The translations under genes were made by a program, and so were the position numbers. From Bacteroidales bacterium (GTDB lineage: Bacteria > Bacteroidota > Bacteroidia > Bacteroidales > Porphyromonadaceae), in NCBI GenBank assembly GCA_004555765.1, contig SFHG01000001.1:35664-99663 (forward strand): 64,000 bases of DNA, given 5' to 3'. Position 1 is the stretch's first letter. Each line of letters starts with the position of its first letter. Shown here piece by piece: positions 1 through 8,337 of the stretch. The notes under the pieces are model-generated. The model saw only the letters and a list, made by a program, of their open reading frames with translations, had not been told where the DNA came from and searched no databases.

Positions 1-1297
1 GCGGGGTCTGTGACTCAGTCGGGATATCCGCCCCCATCCCGGCGATCTGAGCCGCTATCGGTCGCCAATCGACCATAAGCCCGTAAGAATAGAGGTCGGA
101 AGAGATGATCTGCCTGCCTTGGAATACGACCGGCTCCAACTGCCGCATCGTCTCGGCGTTGGAGGCATCGAGGGCGGGGTGCTTGGGATCAAAGAGGAGG
201 AACCAATTGAGCGGTTTGACGAAAAAAGGGTGCATCTTCATGTGCACGGCATTATGGTACTCGAGGTCGTGGCTCCGGAAATCTTCCGACCCGAGCCTTG
301 AAACCGCCTGCTCCATCATCCTTCTGAGCTCGGTTTGGCTCTCGTTGGTCTCGTCCATACTGAGGCTCAGGTTCTTCATACGCTCTGCGAGGTCTTTTCC
401 CGGGACGGAGCCGAGCATATTTTGGACATTTTTGAGGGTAGGTAAAATCTCCTGGAGGAAGATTCTGTGATCCTCCTTGGTGTCGTAACTGATGTGGCTG
501 TCTATGATGCAATCGTAAATCAGCCTTTTGAGTGCGGGGTCATCCTCGATGACGCCTTTGGCTTGAGCCGCAAGCCCGGGGTAAAACCTCAGGATTACCT
601 CCTGATGCCGCCTTGCGGCAAAGAGCATAGCGGCCGTGGCCGCTCCCTGGGTGGAAGGCAAACCGGAGACACGGGAGGCGTGGAGCAGGAGTCGCATTTT
701 TACGGGGTCGAAAAACTCCATCACGCCTATAAAGAGCGCGCCGACGATGGCGCGGGAAGCCTCCTTTTCCTCCGTATCCCAGAGTAATCTGCCGAGTGCT
801 TCTTCTGCCTCTTCGGGCAGTTCGATCGTCGTCCAGATTTTATTGAAGAGATCCTCGAGAAGTGCGTAAAAAACTTCACTCCTGTCGCCTATGTTCTTTA
901 ACCCTACGACCATTCCTCCAAACGTCTCCCACTCAATGCCGCGGGTGCCGAGGCTGCGGATGAGGTCGGTACGGATGTGGTGCGGGTCACGCAGGATGAG
1001 CTGCTCCTCCTCGTCTTTCTGTACACGGGAGTACAGTCTACGCCCTATGTCACGGTGGTAGGTCTCGCGCCCGGCATCATCTGCTCCGCTCGCATAGAAC
1101 CGCATCATGGAGCTGTAGGTCTGCCACAATTCTTCGAGCTCGTCCCCGTCAAATCGTCCGCTCTCCTTCATCTCGGAGATGAGGAGGGCATACCGCCCCT
1201 CCAGTGCCAATTTTTTCCATCTGTCGTGACCGGAGGGAGTGCTTTTGCGGGTTTCGTCGGAAGGGGTGTAGCGGGGTATGCCCGGCTTTGGGATCAT
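1..1297 (-). CDS. Unknown helical protein, C-terminus beyond the window
   Basis: An open frame of 432 codons runs from an ATG at 1297 off the left edge with no stop. I do not recognise the family. The translation starts MIPKPGIPRYTPSDETRK, has no signal peptide or obvious membrane segment, and is rich in charged amphipathic helices; a stretch near residues 215-255 is Ala/Leu/Arg-rich (for example LPSTQGAATAAMLFAARRHQ). This looks like a cytosolic alpha-helical or repeat-scaffold protein. No Walker, metal-binding or catalytic motif is visible. The nearest promoter-like box (TATATTTG, 1485-1478) lies about 180 bp upstream, so the mRNA may carry a long leader containing palindromic repeats. The length and continuous open frame make it a real gene; its function is unknown. 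Confidence 0.8.
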   Translation of the reverse strand, partial: MIPKPGIPRYTPSDETRKSTPSGHDRWKKLALEGRYALLISEMKESGRFDGDELEELWQTYSSMMRFYASGADDAGRETYHRDIGRRLYSRVQKDEEEQLILRDPHHIRTDLIRSLGTRGIEWETFGGMVVGLKNIGDRSEVFYALLEDLFNKIWTTIELPEEAEEALGRLLWDTEEKEASRAIVGALFIGVMEFFDPVKMRLLLHASRVSGLPSTQGAATAAMLFAARRHQEVILRFYPGLAAQAKGVIEDDPALKRLIYDCIIDSHISYDTKEDHRIFLQEILPTLKNVQNMLGSVPGKDLAERMKNLSLSMDETNESQTELRRMMEQAVSRLGSEDFRSHDLEYHNAVHMKMHPFFVKPLNWFLLFDPKHPALDASNAETMRQLEPVVFQGRQIISSDLYSYGLMVDWRPIAAQIAGMGADIPTESQTP

Positions 1298-1361
1298 AGA
1301 GGTAGGAGTTTTGTATTTATTTTCTTGGTGGAGCGTATCCCCGTGGGGAATCCGTCCAAAT

Positions 1362-1419
1362 CTCGGTACGTGTCTCGCGTGTGCCTCGGTACGTGTCTCG
1401 CCACGCGGAGACACAGACC
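1362..1419. repeat. Extragenic palindrome cluster 1
   Basis: CTCGGTACGTGTCTCG occurs twice as a direct repeat (1362-1377 and 1385-1400). The second copy forms a stem-loop, with GTGTCTC and GAGACAC around the 8-nt loop at 1400-1407. This is a member of the window-wide GGTCTGTATCTC family. Here it lies between a promoter-like box and the start codon of the unknown gene, so it would sit in an untranslated leader rather than at a gene end. Confidence 0.8.
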
Positions 1420-1477
1420 AAAGTTATATTCCCGGTACGGGTCTCTTCCAAGGGCACTCCGAAGCCGGAGCGCTACG

Positions 1478-1485
1478 CAAATATA
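1478..1485 (-). promoter_or_regulatory. Putative Bacteroidota -7 box (TATATTTG)
   Basis: TATATTTG on the minus strand fits the TAnnTTTG consensus of Bacteroidota primary-sigma promoters. It would serve the unknown gene starting at 1297. No TTTG is seen at the expected -33 spacing, so the call rests on one box. Confidence 0.4.
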
Positions 1486-1504
1486 CAAAAGCAAGCCTCT
1501 TTTT

Positions 1505-1747
1505 TCAAGGGGCGGAAAAGACCCGCATCGGGTCGAGAAGTATCACGGCACCCGCCACAATCAGGAGGAGACCCACAGTGCCGTAAAAAAGGCGGGCACC
1601 ATCCCTGCCGAAATAACTGCGGATCGTGGATGCACTCCGGCTCTCGAGAAACCAACGGCACCCCGCCACTGCCACCGCAAGCGACAGCAGACCGGGTGCC
1701 ATAAAGAGAAGGATGGCGACTGCCTTGATGAGGGTGGCGGGACTCAT
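1505..1747 (-). CDS. Small two-helix membrane protein, resembles Imm17 family
   Basis: This 80-residue protein has two hydrophobic segments (about residues 6-28 and 55-72) separated by a polar loop containing WFLESRSAS and FGRDGARLFYG. The pattern (TM, W-F-x-x-R, G-R-x-G-A-R-x-F-Y-G, TM) resembles the small Bacteroidota membrane proteins labelled immunity 17; I infer this from memory of the family. A longer frame starts upstream inside tsaE, but the ATG at 1747 follows an AGGAG sequence and gives a protein starting directly before the first membrane helix, so it is preferred. The gene lies 28 bp after tsaE, probably as the last gene of fabI-tsaE-this gene. No toxin partner is seen, so an immunity role is not supported by context. 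Confidence 0.7.
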   Translation of the reverse strand: MSPATLIKAVAILLFMAPGLLSLAVAVAGCRWFLESRSASTIRSYFGRDGARLFYGTVGLLLIVAGAVILLDPMRVFSAP

Positions 1748-1775
1748 TCTCCTGCCTGTCTGAGACCGGATTCTT

Positions 1776-2255
1776 TCACTCGTCCTCTTTAACGGTATAT
1801 TTGAAAGAACCGGCATAACGCGCTCCGAGATAGGTGAGCGTGCGGAGTCCGGGGTCGGAGGGATCCGGATCAATCTGAAGCCTGACGGCATCTTCGGGAA
1901 GCATATCGGCGACAACGGCAGGCCACTCCACGAAGCAATAATTGTCGCTCTCGAGATACTCGTTCAAACCGATACGATACCCCTCTGCAAGATTGTCGAG
2001 GCGGTAGCAATCGATGTGAAAAATGATTCCGTGCCCCTCCGTGGAATACTCGTTGACAAGCGAAAAAGTGGGACTATTCGTGATCTCTTCCACTCCCAGA
2101 AGTCTGCAGAGCTCATTGATGAGGGTCGTCTTTCCCGCCCCCATAGGCGCGTCAAAGACCCAGACTGGATCCTCTCCAAGACGGTCAAGGAGCATCTGTG
2201 CCACATCGCCAAGGTCGTCGAGGCGGTAAGAGATGCTGAAAGGTTGCTGTACCAT
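1776..2255 (-). CDS. tsaE: tRNA threonylcarbamoyladenosine biosynthesis ATPase TsaE
   Basis: TsaE is the ATPase of the TsaB-TsaD-TsaE complex that makes t6A37 in ANN-decoding tRNAs. The 159-residue product has the family's usual size. A Walker A (GAGKTT, residues 39-44) follows a strand ending in VFDAPMG, then come TNSPTFSLVNEY, the HIDCYRL segment and the C-terminal FVEWP motif, all diagnostic. It is 25 bp downstream of fabI and 28 bp upstream of a small membrane protein gene, on the same strand, so the three are probably cotranscribed. Confidence 0.95.
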   Translation of the reverse strand: MVQQPFSISYRLDDLGDVAQMLLDRLGEDPVWVFDAPMGAGKTTLINELCRLLGVEEITNSPTFSLVNEYSTEGHGIIFHIDCYRLDNLAEGYRIGLNEYLESDNYCFVEWPAVVADMLPEDAVRLQIDPDPSDPGLRTLTYLGARYAGSFKYTVKEDE

Positions 2256-2280
2256 ACCGATGCCTGTACCTTCCTTTTGC

Positions 2281-3099
2281 TTACAAAATCCGATCGAACT
2301 TATCGAGTGCCTCCATCGTCATCCCCGTGGAAGAGAAACCGCCGTCGTGATAGAGGTTTTGCATCGTCACCTTACGCGTCAGATCGCTGAAGAGCGTCAC
2401 GATGTAATCCGCGCAGTCGTCCGCATCCGCGTTGCCGAGGGGCGACATATCCTCTGCCACTCTCAGAAGGCGCGTCATCCCGCTTACGCCGCTGCCCGCC
2501 GTCGTCATCGTGGGCGACTGGGAAACGGTATTGATGCGCACCTTTTTCTCCTTGCCGTAGATGAGACCGAAGCTCCTCGTAATGCTCTCCAAGAGGGCTT
2601 TGGCATCTGCCATATCCGAGTACCCTATGGTCGCCTTTTCTGCGGCGATGTAGGTGAGCGCCACGACGGACGCACCTTCGGAGAGGGCATCGAGCTTGTG
2701 CGCCACGGCAAGCATCTTATGGAAAGAGATGGCAGAGATGTCGAGTGTCTTCGTGAGGAAGCCGTAGTTGAGCGCCTCATAGGGCACCTCCTTGCGGACG
2801 TTGGGACTCATACCGATGGAGTGGAGGACGAAATCAATTTTTCCGCCCAACGCTTCACCTGCTTCCGTGAAGACCTTCTCCAAGTCCTCGACCGAAGTGG
2901 CATCGGCGGCGATGACGTGTGCGCCGGTCTTTTCGGCCAAGTCCCTGAGTGTCCCCATACGGATGGCCACTTCGGTATTGGAGAGCGCGATGGAGGCGCC
3001 TTCCTCGAAGCAGCGCTCGGCTGCTTTCCAAGCGATGGATTGTTCGTTGAGGGCACCGAAGATGATGCCTCTCTTGCCTTTCAAAAGTCCGTATCCCAT
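2281..3099 (-). CDS. fabI: Enoyl-[acyl-carrier-protein] reductase (NADH) FabI
   Basis: FabI catalyses the last reduction of each fatty-acid elongation cycle in the cytoplasm. The 272-residue protein begins MGYGLLKGKRGIIFGALNEQ, the typical atypical-SDR start with an NAD-binding glycine-rich region, and contains the catalytic region TYIAAEKATIGYSDMADAK with the Tyr-x6-Lys arrangement. The frame extends 12 codons upstream, but the ATG at 3099 matches FabI N-termini and is chosen. A putative promoter (TACCTTTG, 3189-3182) and a strong hairpin (3144-3169) lie in its leader. It heads the operon fabI-tsaE-small membrane protein. Confidence 0.95.
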   Translation of the reverse strand: MGYGLLKGKRGIIFGALNEQSIAWKAAERCFEEGASIALSNTEVAIRMGTLRDLAEKTGAHVIAADATSVEDLEKVFTEAGEALGGKIDFVLHSIGMSPNVRKEVPYEALNYGFLTKTLDISAISFHKMLAVAHKLDALSEGASVVALTYIAAEKATIGYSDMADAKALLESITRSFGLIYGKEKKVRINTVSQSPTMTTAGSGVSGMTRLLRVAEDMSPLGNADADDCADYIVTLFSDLTRKVTMQNLYHDGGFSSTGMTMEALDKFDRIL

Positions 3100-3143
3100 A
3101 TCTGTATCATTTGTATTTGGTAGGTAATCAATCAAAGAGGATA

Positions 3144-3169
3144 CTCCGGGGGAGGAAAGTCCCCCGGAG
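3144..3169 (-). terminator. Perfect 10-bp hairpin between CoA-transferase and fabI
   Basis: CTCCGGGGGA and TCCCCCGGAG pair over 10 bp around a 6-nt loop. The hairpin lies downstream of the CoA-transferase stop (3210) and upstream of fabI, but inside the leader of the predicted fabI transcript. It could end the upstream transcript or attenuate fabI. The T-rich tail (CCTCTTTGATT) is weak for a terminator. Confidence 0.5.
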
Positions 3170-3181
3170 ACATCTCCGGTG

Positions 3182-3189
3182 CAAAGGTA
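3182..3189 (-). promoter_or_regulatory. Putative fabI -7 box (TACCTTTG)
   Basis: TACCTTTG on the minus strand matches TAnnTTTG and lies about 83 bp upstream of the fabI start. There is no clear -33 TTTG. Confidence 0.5.
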
Positions 3190-3209
3190 ATCAAAATACC
3201 CTTAGCGTA

Positions 3210-4544
3210 TTACCTCAGGCGGGTATAGAGCTCCCTCTCAAGACTCTCCCTGTGATCGGGATGGGCAATGGAGATGAGGGCACGGGCGCGCTCAAGCTCT
3301 GTGAGTCCGCGAAGCTCGGCAGCCCCGTACTCGGTGACGACGATGTCGACATCGTTGCGTAGCGTGGTCACGGCATGCCCTTTGCGCAAGTAGGGGACAA
3401 TTTTGGAGACGGTACCACTCTTGGCAGTGGATGGAAGGGCTATGATACTGATACCGCCCTCGGAAGCGTGTGCACCGCGCACGAAGTCCACCTGTCCGCC
3501 GGATCCGGAGTACATTTCACCACCGACCATTTCGGCGCAGATCTGCCCCATCAGGTCTATTTCCACGGCGGAATTAATGGAAATCATCCGCTTATTGGCA
3601 GCTATTTCCCTAAAACCATTGACCACATCCACGGGGTGCATCTCAATGTCGGGGTGGTGGTCCATCCACTCGTAAAACGCAGCGTCCCCCATGGCGAACG
3701 AGCCGATGATCTTACCCACCCGGTGTCCTTTGAGAGCGCCGGTGATGACGCCTCTCTCTTCCAGAAATTTCACTCCGGGCGTCAGAAGCTCGGTGTGGAC
3801 ACCGAGGTCTTTGCGATCGGTGAGGAGGCGGAGCACTGCATCGGGTATACCGCCGATACCCGCTTGGAGCGTAGCGCCGTCGGGGATGTAGGGGGCGCAA
3901 AACCTGGCGATGGCGTAGTCCATCTCTCCCGGTTCTTTGACCGGCACCTCGTGGGCGGGACTGCTTGTGCGGACGAAGTAATCGATGTGGTCGAAAGGCA
4001 CGAAGTTATCTCCGCCGACATAGGGGAGCCGGTCGTTCATCAATGCGAGGATGTGACGCGCTTTGCGTGCCGCAGGGAGTGTGAAGTCGCTGGAGGGTCC
4101 GAGGGAACACATCCCTCTCTCGTCCGGCGGTGTCACCTGCACCACAGCCCAATCGACGGGAATGGTGGGACGGGGGAAACCTTCTTTCCTCAAAGGCGGA
4201 GTGCCGAAGAGTGCGGGGAGATCAGAGAAATGACACGGGAAATAGTGCGCCCTACCCTCTGCCACGGCCTGCCTCATAGGCTTACCACTCATAAACATAG
4301 AGGTCGAAGTAAGGTAACCTGCCATCTCGGGATTGAGGTACGCTTGATCTCCGAGGTGGATGAGGTGAAAGAGGTTGAGGTGCTTTCCTTTCATCTCGGG
4401 GGTATCTTTTTGGCGCACCAGTTCATCTATGACCGCGTCGGGTGAAGCGCCGCCGTGAGCCAACACCAGCGTGTCACCGTCACGAAATAGGTGTACGGCA
4501 TCCCCGAGCTTGAGTTCTTTTGGGGTAGTTTTCTCTTGGGACAT
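3210..4544 (-). CDS. Acetyl-CoA hydrolase/CoA-transferase family protein
   Basis: This 444-residue cytosolic enzyme belongs to the Cat1/4-hydroxybutyrate CoA-transferase family, which moves CoA between acyl-CoA and acetate (or butyrate, 4-hydroxybutyrate, succinate) during amino-acid or organic-acid fermentation. Family marks are the N-terminal GDTLVLAHGGASPDA, the region HTELLTPGV, whose Glu is the expected covalent CoA-thioester residue, and the C-terminal YSGSGGQVDFVRGAHASEGG and YGAAELRG motifs. The substrate cannot be read from the sequence. In asaccharolytic Porphyromonas relatives such enzymes act in butyrate formation from amino acids. The gene stands alone, with about 280 bp to lpdA upstream. 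Confidence 0.9.
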   Translation of the reverse strand: MSQEKTTPKELKLGDAVHLFRDGDTLVLAHGGASPDAVIDELVRQKDTPEMKGKHLNLFHLIHLGDQAYLNPEMAGYLTSTSMFMSGKPMRQAVAEGRAHYFPCHFSDLPALFGTPPLRKEGFPRPTIPVDWAVVQVTPPDERGMCSLGPSSDFTLPAARKARHILALMNDRLPYVGGDNFVPFDHIDYFVRTSSPAHEVPVKEPGEMDYAIARFCAPYIPDGATLQAGIGGIPDAVLRLLTDRKDLGVHTELLTPGVKFLEERGVITGALKGHRVGKIIGSFAMGDAAFYEWMDHHPDIEMHPVDVVNGFREIAANKRMISINSAVEIDLMGQICAEMVGGEMYSGSGGQVDFVRGAHASEGGISIIALPSTAKSGTVSKIVPYLRKGHAVTTLRNDVDIVVTEYGAAELRGLTELERARALISIAHPDHRESLERELYTRLR

Positions 4545-4752
4545 AACGTAAAAGGATATGTGGTTTCGGATTTACGGTAATCAAAAAGGCGCCAAGGCAC
4601 ACGCCCAAGCGGGTACAAATTTACGTTTTTTGCCTCTTTTGACCAAAAACCCGGCGCGGCAGTTGGTCGGACAAAACTACTGACTGCTGACTACTCACTA
4701 AAATTTTGGCACAGACCGGGGGCATCTTTTTGCACGGACACAGAAGAGGACA

Positions 4753-4788
4753 AGACACGTACCGGGGCGATCGCCCCGGTACGTGTCT
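4753..4788. repeat. Perfect 36-bp palindrome (cluster 2)
   Basis: AGACACGTACCGGGGCGA is followed at once by its exact reverse complement, with no loop. It belongs to the GGTACGTGTCTC branch of the extragenic palindrome family and lies in the 281-bp gap between the CoA-transferase and lpdA. The rest of that gap holds only short related fragments. Confidence 0.9.
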
Positions 4789-4825
4789 CGTCAATTTCAA
4801 ATCCCCGCTCCGTGTGAAGCGGAAG

Positions 4826-6196
4826 TCAGAGCGCAGGCTCGTAGGCGATCTCGTGGATGATCTCGCCGACTGTGGGGTGCGGGTACACCTGCTTACGGAG
4901 GTCGCCGATAGAGAGTCCCTGAGTGATGACCTGACCGATATAGAAGATGATTTCGGAAGCGGGATTACCGAGCATCTGAGCGCCGATGACACGATCCTTC
5001 TCGTCTGTCAGAAGCTTGAAGACCCCGTTGCCGCCCTCATTCTCCACCACGAAGCGTCCTGCGAAAGCCATCTGGATCTTACGTAGACGGTAAGGAGTGC
5101 CGCCGGCCTTGAGGTCGTCCTCTGTGGCACCCACGCTCGCAAACTCGGGGTGCGTGTAAATCACACCCGGGATGGCGTCGTAGCGCATCACGTCGTCCGG
5201 CCGGCCGAGGATGTGATGCACGGCGACTTCACCCATACGGATGGCGGAGTGCGCGAGCATACTCCTTGCCGTCACGTCGCCTGCGGCATAGAGCCCGGGG
5301 ACGTTAGTCTCCATATATTCGTTCGTCAGGACGGCACCACGGTTCATCTCCACGCCGAGCTCCTCGAGTCCCAAGTCACGGGAGACGACTCTACGCCCTG
5401 CCGAGAGGAGTATCTTGGCCGCTTTGACTTCCATCCTTTCGCCCTCTGCCGTCTCCACTTCAATCCCTTCGGGCGAAGCACCTACGACTTTGGTGGAGAG
5501 GAGGAAGCGTACGCCTCTCTTTTCGTACTCTTTCTGAAGGAGGAGGGAAAGCTCGCTGTCCATACGCCCGAGGATCTTCGGCATCATCTCCACGACGGTC
5601 ACGGGCACGCCGAGGCTCGTCCATACGGAGACGAACTCCATCCCGATCACACCGCCGCCGATGACGACCACGGACTCGGGGAGCTCTTTGGCATCAAGGG
5701 CTTCGCGGCTGGTCCAGTACCCGGACTCTGCAAGTCCCGGTATGGGGGGAATGGCCGTCTCGGAGCCGGTGCAGAGGAGGACATACTTGGACACGTATTC
5801 CTCGCCTGCGGCGGTGACGACAAACGTCCCGTCGCTGTTTTTGGAGGAGATTCTGGCCTCGGCAGAGAGGACTTCCACGCCTGAGGCTTTCAGTTTCTGA
5901 GACACTCCAAGGACAAGCTTACGGACGATCTTGCTCTTCCGGGCCGCAATCTTGCCGTAATCCGGCACGATGTCCCCGTCGACGGTGATACCGTACTTTT
6001 TGGCCTCGCGCATCGTGTCGAAGAGGTTGGCCGAGTGGAGGAGGGCTTTAGTGGGGATACAGCCCTCGTTGAGGCAGACGCCTCCTACCTTGTTTTTCTC
6101 GAAAAGGGCTGTTTTCAGCCCGTTGTCTGCGGCAAGCGCGGCGGCGTTGTACCCGCCGGGACCGCCACCTATGACGATTAAATCGAAAGTGGTCAT
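4826..6196 (-). CDS. lpdA: Dihydrolipoyl dehydrogenase
   Basis: E3 flavoprotein that reoxidises lipoyl groups of 2-oxoacid dehydrogenase complexes or of the glycine cleavage system. The 456-residue protein has the FAD motif GGGPGGYNAA (residues 10-19), the redox-active pair in VCLNEGCIPTK (Cys41 and Cys46), the NAD-binding VVIGGGVIGMEF (about 176-187), the second FAD motif LYAAGDVT, and the C-terminal active-site His-Glu in HPTVGEIIHE. It is full length and complete. No lipoyl-domain or E2 gene is adjacent, so the partner complex is encoded elsewhere. efp lies 51 bp upstream on the same strand, so the two may be cotranscribed. Confidence 0.95.
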   Translation of the reverse strand: MTTFDLIVIGGGPGGYNAAALAADNGLKTALFEKNKVGGVCLNEGCIPTKALLHSANLFDTMREAKKYGITVDGDIVPDYGKIAARKSKIVRKLVLGVSQKLKASGVEVLSAEARISSKNSDGTFVVTAAGEEYVSKYVLLCTGSETAIPPIPGLAESGYWTSREALDAKELPESVVVIGGGVIGMEFVSVWTSLGVPVTVVEMMPKILGRMDSELSLLLQKEYEKRGVRFLLSTKVVGASPEGIEVETAEGERMEVKAAKILLSAGRRVVSRDLGLEELGVEMNRGAVLTNEYMETNVPGLYAAGDVTARSMLAHSAIRMGEVAVHHILGRPDDVMRYDAIPGVIYTHPEFASVGATEDDLKAGGTPYRLRKIQMAFAGRFVVENEGGNGVFKLLTDEKDRVIGAQMLGNPASEIIFYIGQVITQGLSIGDLRKQVYPHPTVGEIIHEIAYEPAL

Positions 6197-6247
6197 CGGA
6201 GTATCAATATAACTGTGGTTCTTTTATTTGGTCGGTTGCCCCCGGCG

Positions 6248-6814
6248 TTATTCCTTGGCGCGGGAGATGTAGGAGCCGTCGCGGGTATCGACGACGATCT
6301 TCTCGCCGTTCTCTATGAAGAGCGGCACCTGAATCTCGGTGCCGGTTTCGAGCGTGGCGTTCTTTTGGGCGTTGGTGGCGGTGTTCCCCTTCACGGCAGG
6401 CTCGGTGTAGGTCACTTCGAGGGTGACGTGGCTGGGCAGCTCACAGGTGAGGACTTCTTCGCTCCCTGCGTGTACCATGGCCTCTACCATATCGCCTTCT
6501 TTGAGAAACTGCACGCCCACGATGGATTCTTTGGGGATCGTGATCTGCTCAAACGTCTCCGGGTGCATAAAGACGAGCCCCATCTCCTCTTCGTAGAGGT
6601 ACTGGTAAGGGCGGCGTTCGATACGTACTTCGTCGACTTTGACACCGGAGTTCCAGGTCTTGTCGAGGATGCGTCCCGTAGCGATGTTTCTGAGCTTGGT
6701 GCGTACAAAAGCGGGACCTTTGCCCGGCTTGACGTGAAGGAATTCTACGATTTCAAAATAGGTGCCGTCGATGTCGAGGGTCATCCCGTTCTTGAAGTCA
6801 GCTGTTGTTGCCAT
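6248..6814 (-). CDS. efp: Translation elongation factor P
   Basis: EF-P relieves ribosome stalling at polyproline stretches. The 188-residue protein has the three-domain EF-P pattern. The conserved loop [11 protein letters not shown] carries Lys32, the position of modification in lysylated homologues, and the C-terminal domain ends with the signature around [13 protein letters not shown]. Length and motifs are normal. No epmA or epmB gene is nearby, so a modification pathway cannot be inferred. It lies between prfB (152 bp upstream, with a palindrome cluster between) and lpdA, all on the minus strand, in a translation-factor neighbourhood. Confidence 0.96.
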   Translation of the reverse strand: MATTADFKNGMTLDIDGTYFEIVEFLHVKPGKGPAFVRTKLRNIATGRILDKTWNSGVKVDEVRIERRPYQYLYEEEMGLVFMHPETFEQITIPKESIVGVQFLKEGDMVEAMVHAGSEEVLTCELPSHVTLEVTYTEPAVKGNTATNAQKNATLETGTEIQVPLFIENGEKIVVDTRDGSYISRAKE

Positions 6815-6901
6815 AAGTAGTGCGTAAAAGTATGGTGTAAATTATTTGTCTTATTATAGAATTGAGGGGCAATCCGGTTTCGGACTGTATGAGGAGAAAA
6901 G

Positions 6902-6960
6902 CCCGGTACGTGCAAGCGTACCGTCCGGGTCTGTGCGAAAAGAAACTCTCGGTCTGTACA
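6902..6960. repeat. Extragenic palindrome cluster 3
   Basis: The cluster contains GGTACG/CGTACC arms and separate GGTCTGT half-sites. It lies just after the prfB stop codon on the minus strand. A clean long stem is not present, so this is a degenerate member. Confidence 0.6.
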
Positions 6961-6966
6961 AAAAAA

Positions 6967-8089
6967 TCACGCGAGTCCGGTCTCTGCTCCGAACTCCATC
7001 AGGTAGGCTTTGATGAAAGCATCGATATCGCCGTCCATCACGCCCGCCACGTCCGATGTCTGATAGCCGGTGCGGTGGTCTTTGACCCGCCGGTCGTCGA
7101 AGACGTAACTTCGGATCTGGGAACCCCACTCGATCTTCTTCTTCGATCCCTCGATGGCATCAAGAGCCTTGCGTCTCCTCGCAAGCTCACGATCATAGAG
7201 CTCGGACTTGAGGAGTCGGAGGGCATTCTCTCTATTTTGTTGCTGCTTGCGGCTCTCGGTGTTTTCTATGAGGATCTCCTCCTCTTCGCCGGTGTCGGGG
7301 TCTTTGTACTGGTAGCGGATACGGACGCCGGTCTCGACCTTATTGACGTTCTGACCGCCGGCCCCACCGCTTCGGAACGTATCCCAAGAGAGACGCGCGG
7401 GATCCACTTCGACCTCTATCGTGTCGTCGACAAGGGGGACAACGAAGACGGAAGCGAAGCTCGTCATGCGTTTGCCTTGGGCGTTGTAGGGGGAGACACG
7501 GACGAGGCGGTGGACACCGTTCTCGCTCTTGAGGTAGCCGTAGACCATATCGCCTTCGACCTGGAGCGTGGCGGTCTTGATGCCCGCGTCGTCACCGTCC
7601 TGCCAGTTGGTGATCGTAACGGAGAAGCCCGCCTTCTCGCAGTAACGCTGATACATCCTCACGAGCATGGAAGCCCAGTCTTGAGCCTCGGTGCCGCCGG
7701 CGCCTGCGTTGATTTTGAGCACTGCGCCCAGCTTATCCTCTTCGGCACGCAGCATATTCTTCATCTCGAGATCCTCTATCTTCGAGAGGGCACGGGCGTA
7801 GAGCTCATCGACCTCATCTTCGGTAACGAGCTCCTCTTTGACGAAATCGAGGGAGAGCGCCACCTCCTCGGAGAGGCTGTCGGCTTCCTCAAACCCCGAG
7901 ATCCATCCTTTCAATTCTTTGACCACTTTCATCTGGGCTTCGGCTTTCTTCGAGTCGTCCCAGAAATGCGGGTCTTGTGTACGTAATTCTTCTTCTTCTA
8001 ACTCGATCTTCTTATGGTCGATGTCAAAGATACCTCCTCAGCGCATCTCGGCGCTCCAACAAGGCATGTAGTTGGTCTGATGTAATCAT
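6967..8089 (-). CDS. prfB: Peptide chain release factor 2, programmed +1 frameshift
   Basis: RF2 ends translation at UGA and UAA. The gene is split by a programmed frameshift. The zero frame starts at ATG 8089 and encodes MITSDQLHALLERRDALRRYL, then meets an in-frame TGA (8026-8024). Skipping the T at 8026 continues with DIDHKKIELEEEEL and runs 352 codons to the stop at 6967, giving 373 residues. The slip site CTT-TGA-C is preceded by AGGAGG (8038-8033) with a 3-nt gap, the same architecture as in E. coli prfB. The GGQ motif (GGAGGQNVNK) is intact. The codon-recognition tripeptide region reads SPY in RVSPYNAQGKR rather than SPF. The frame downstream has an internal Met at 7932, which would miss the N-terminal domain start. 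Confidence 0.95.
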
Positions 8090-8185
8090 CCTCTAAGTGC
8101 GGGGGTTGATTGGGGTTAGTGAAATAAGTGACTGAAAGCTCCTCCCGGCGCCACGGGTCTTTCCGTGCGGGTCGGAGAAGCTCCG

Positions 8186-8193
8186 CAAATTTA
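8186..8193 (-). promoter_or_regulatory. Putative prfB -7 box (TAAATTTG)
   Basis: TAAATTTG on the minus strand lies about 97 bp upstream of the prfB start in the divergent prfB/transporter gap. The -33 element is not clear. Confidence 0.45.
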
Positions 8194-8302
8194 CAAAAAA
8201 TACCGCTATAAGCCGGTTCCTCTGTCGGAGCCGGCCGCGGGCTTTCGTCCCCCACCCGACCTGCCTCGGAGTCCGCCCCTGCACACAAAGTCCAAAAAGC
8301 GG

Positions 8303-8310
8303 TACCTTTG
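8303..8310 (+). promoter_or_regulatory. Putative DMT transporter -7 box (TACCTTTG)
   Basis: TACCTTTG matches TAnnTTTG and ends 27 bp before the ATG at 8338. It overlaps the alternative ATG at 8308, which argues for 8338 as the true start. Confidence 0.5.
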
Positions 8311-8337
8311 TCCTCCGAAAACGACACTTCTCTATAT

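Noticed and set aside
1505..1915. Longer frame of 136 codons for the Imm17-like gene
   Set aside because: The extra N-terminal part overlaps tsaE and looks like shadow sequence; the ATG at 1747 has a good ribosome-binding sequence and starts just before the first membrane helix.
8024..8026. Sequencing-error frameshift in prfB
   Set aside because: The stop lies in the exact CTT-TGA-C slip context with an upstream AGGAGG, which is the known programmed frameshift of RF2.
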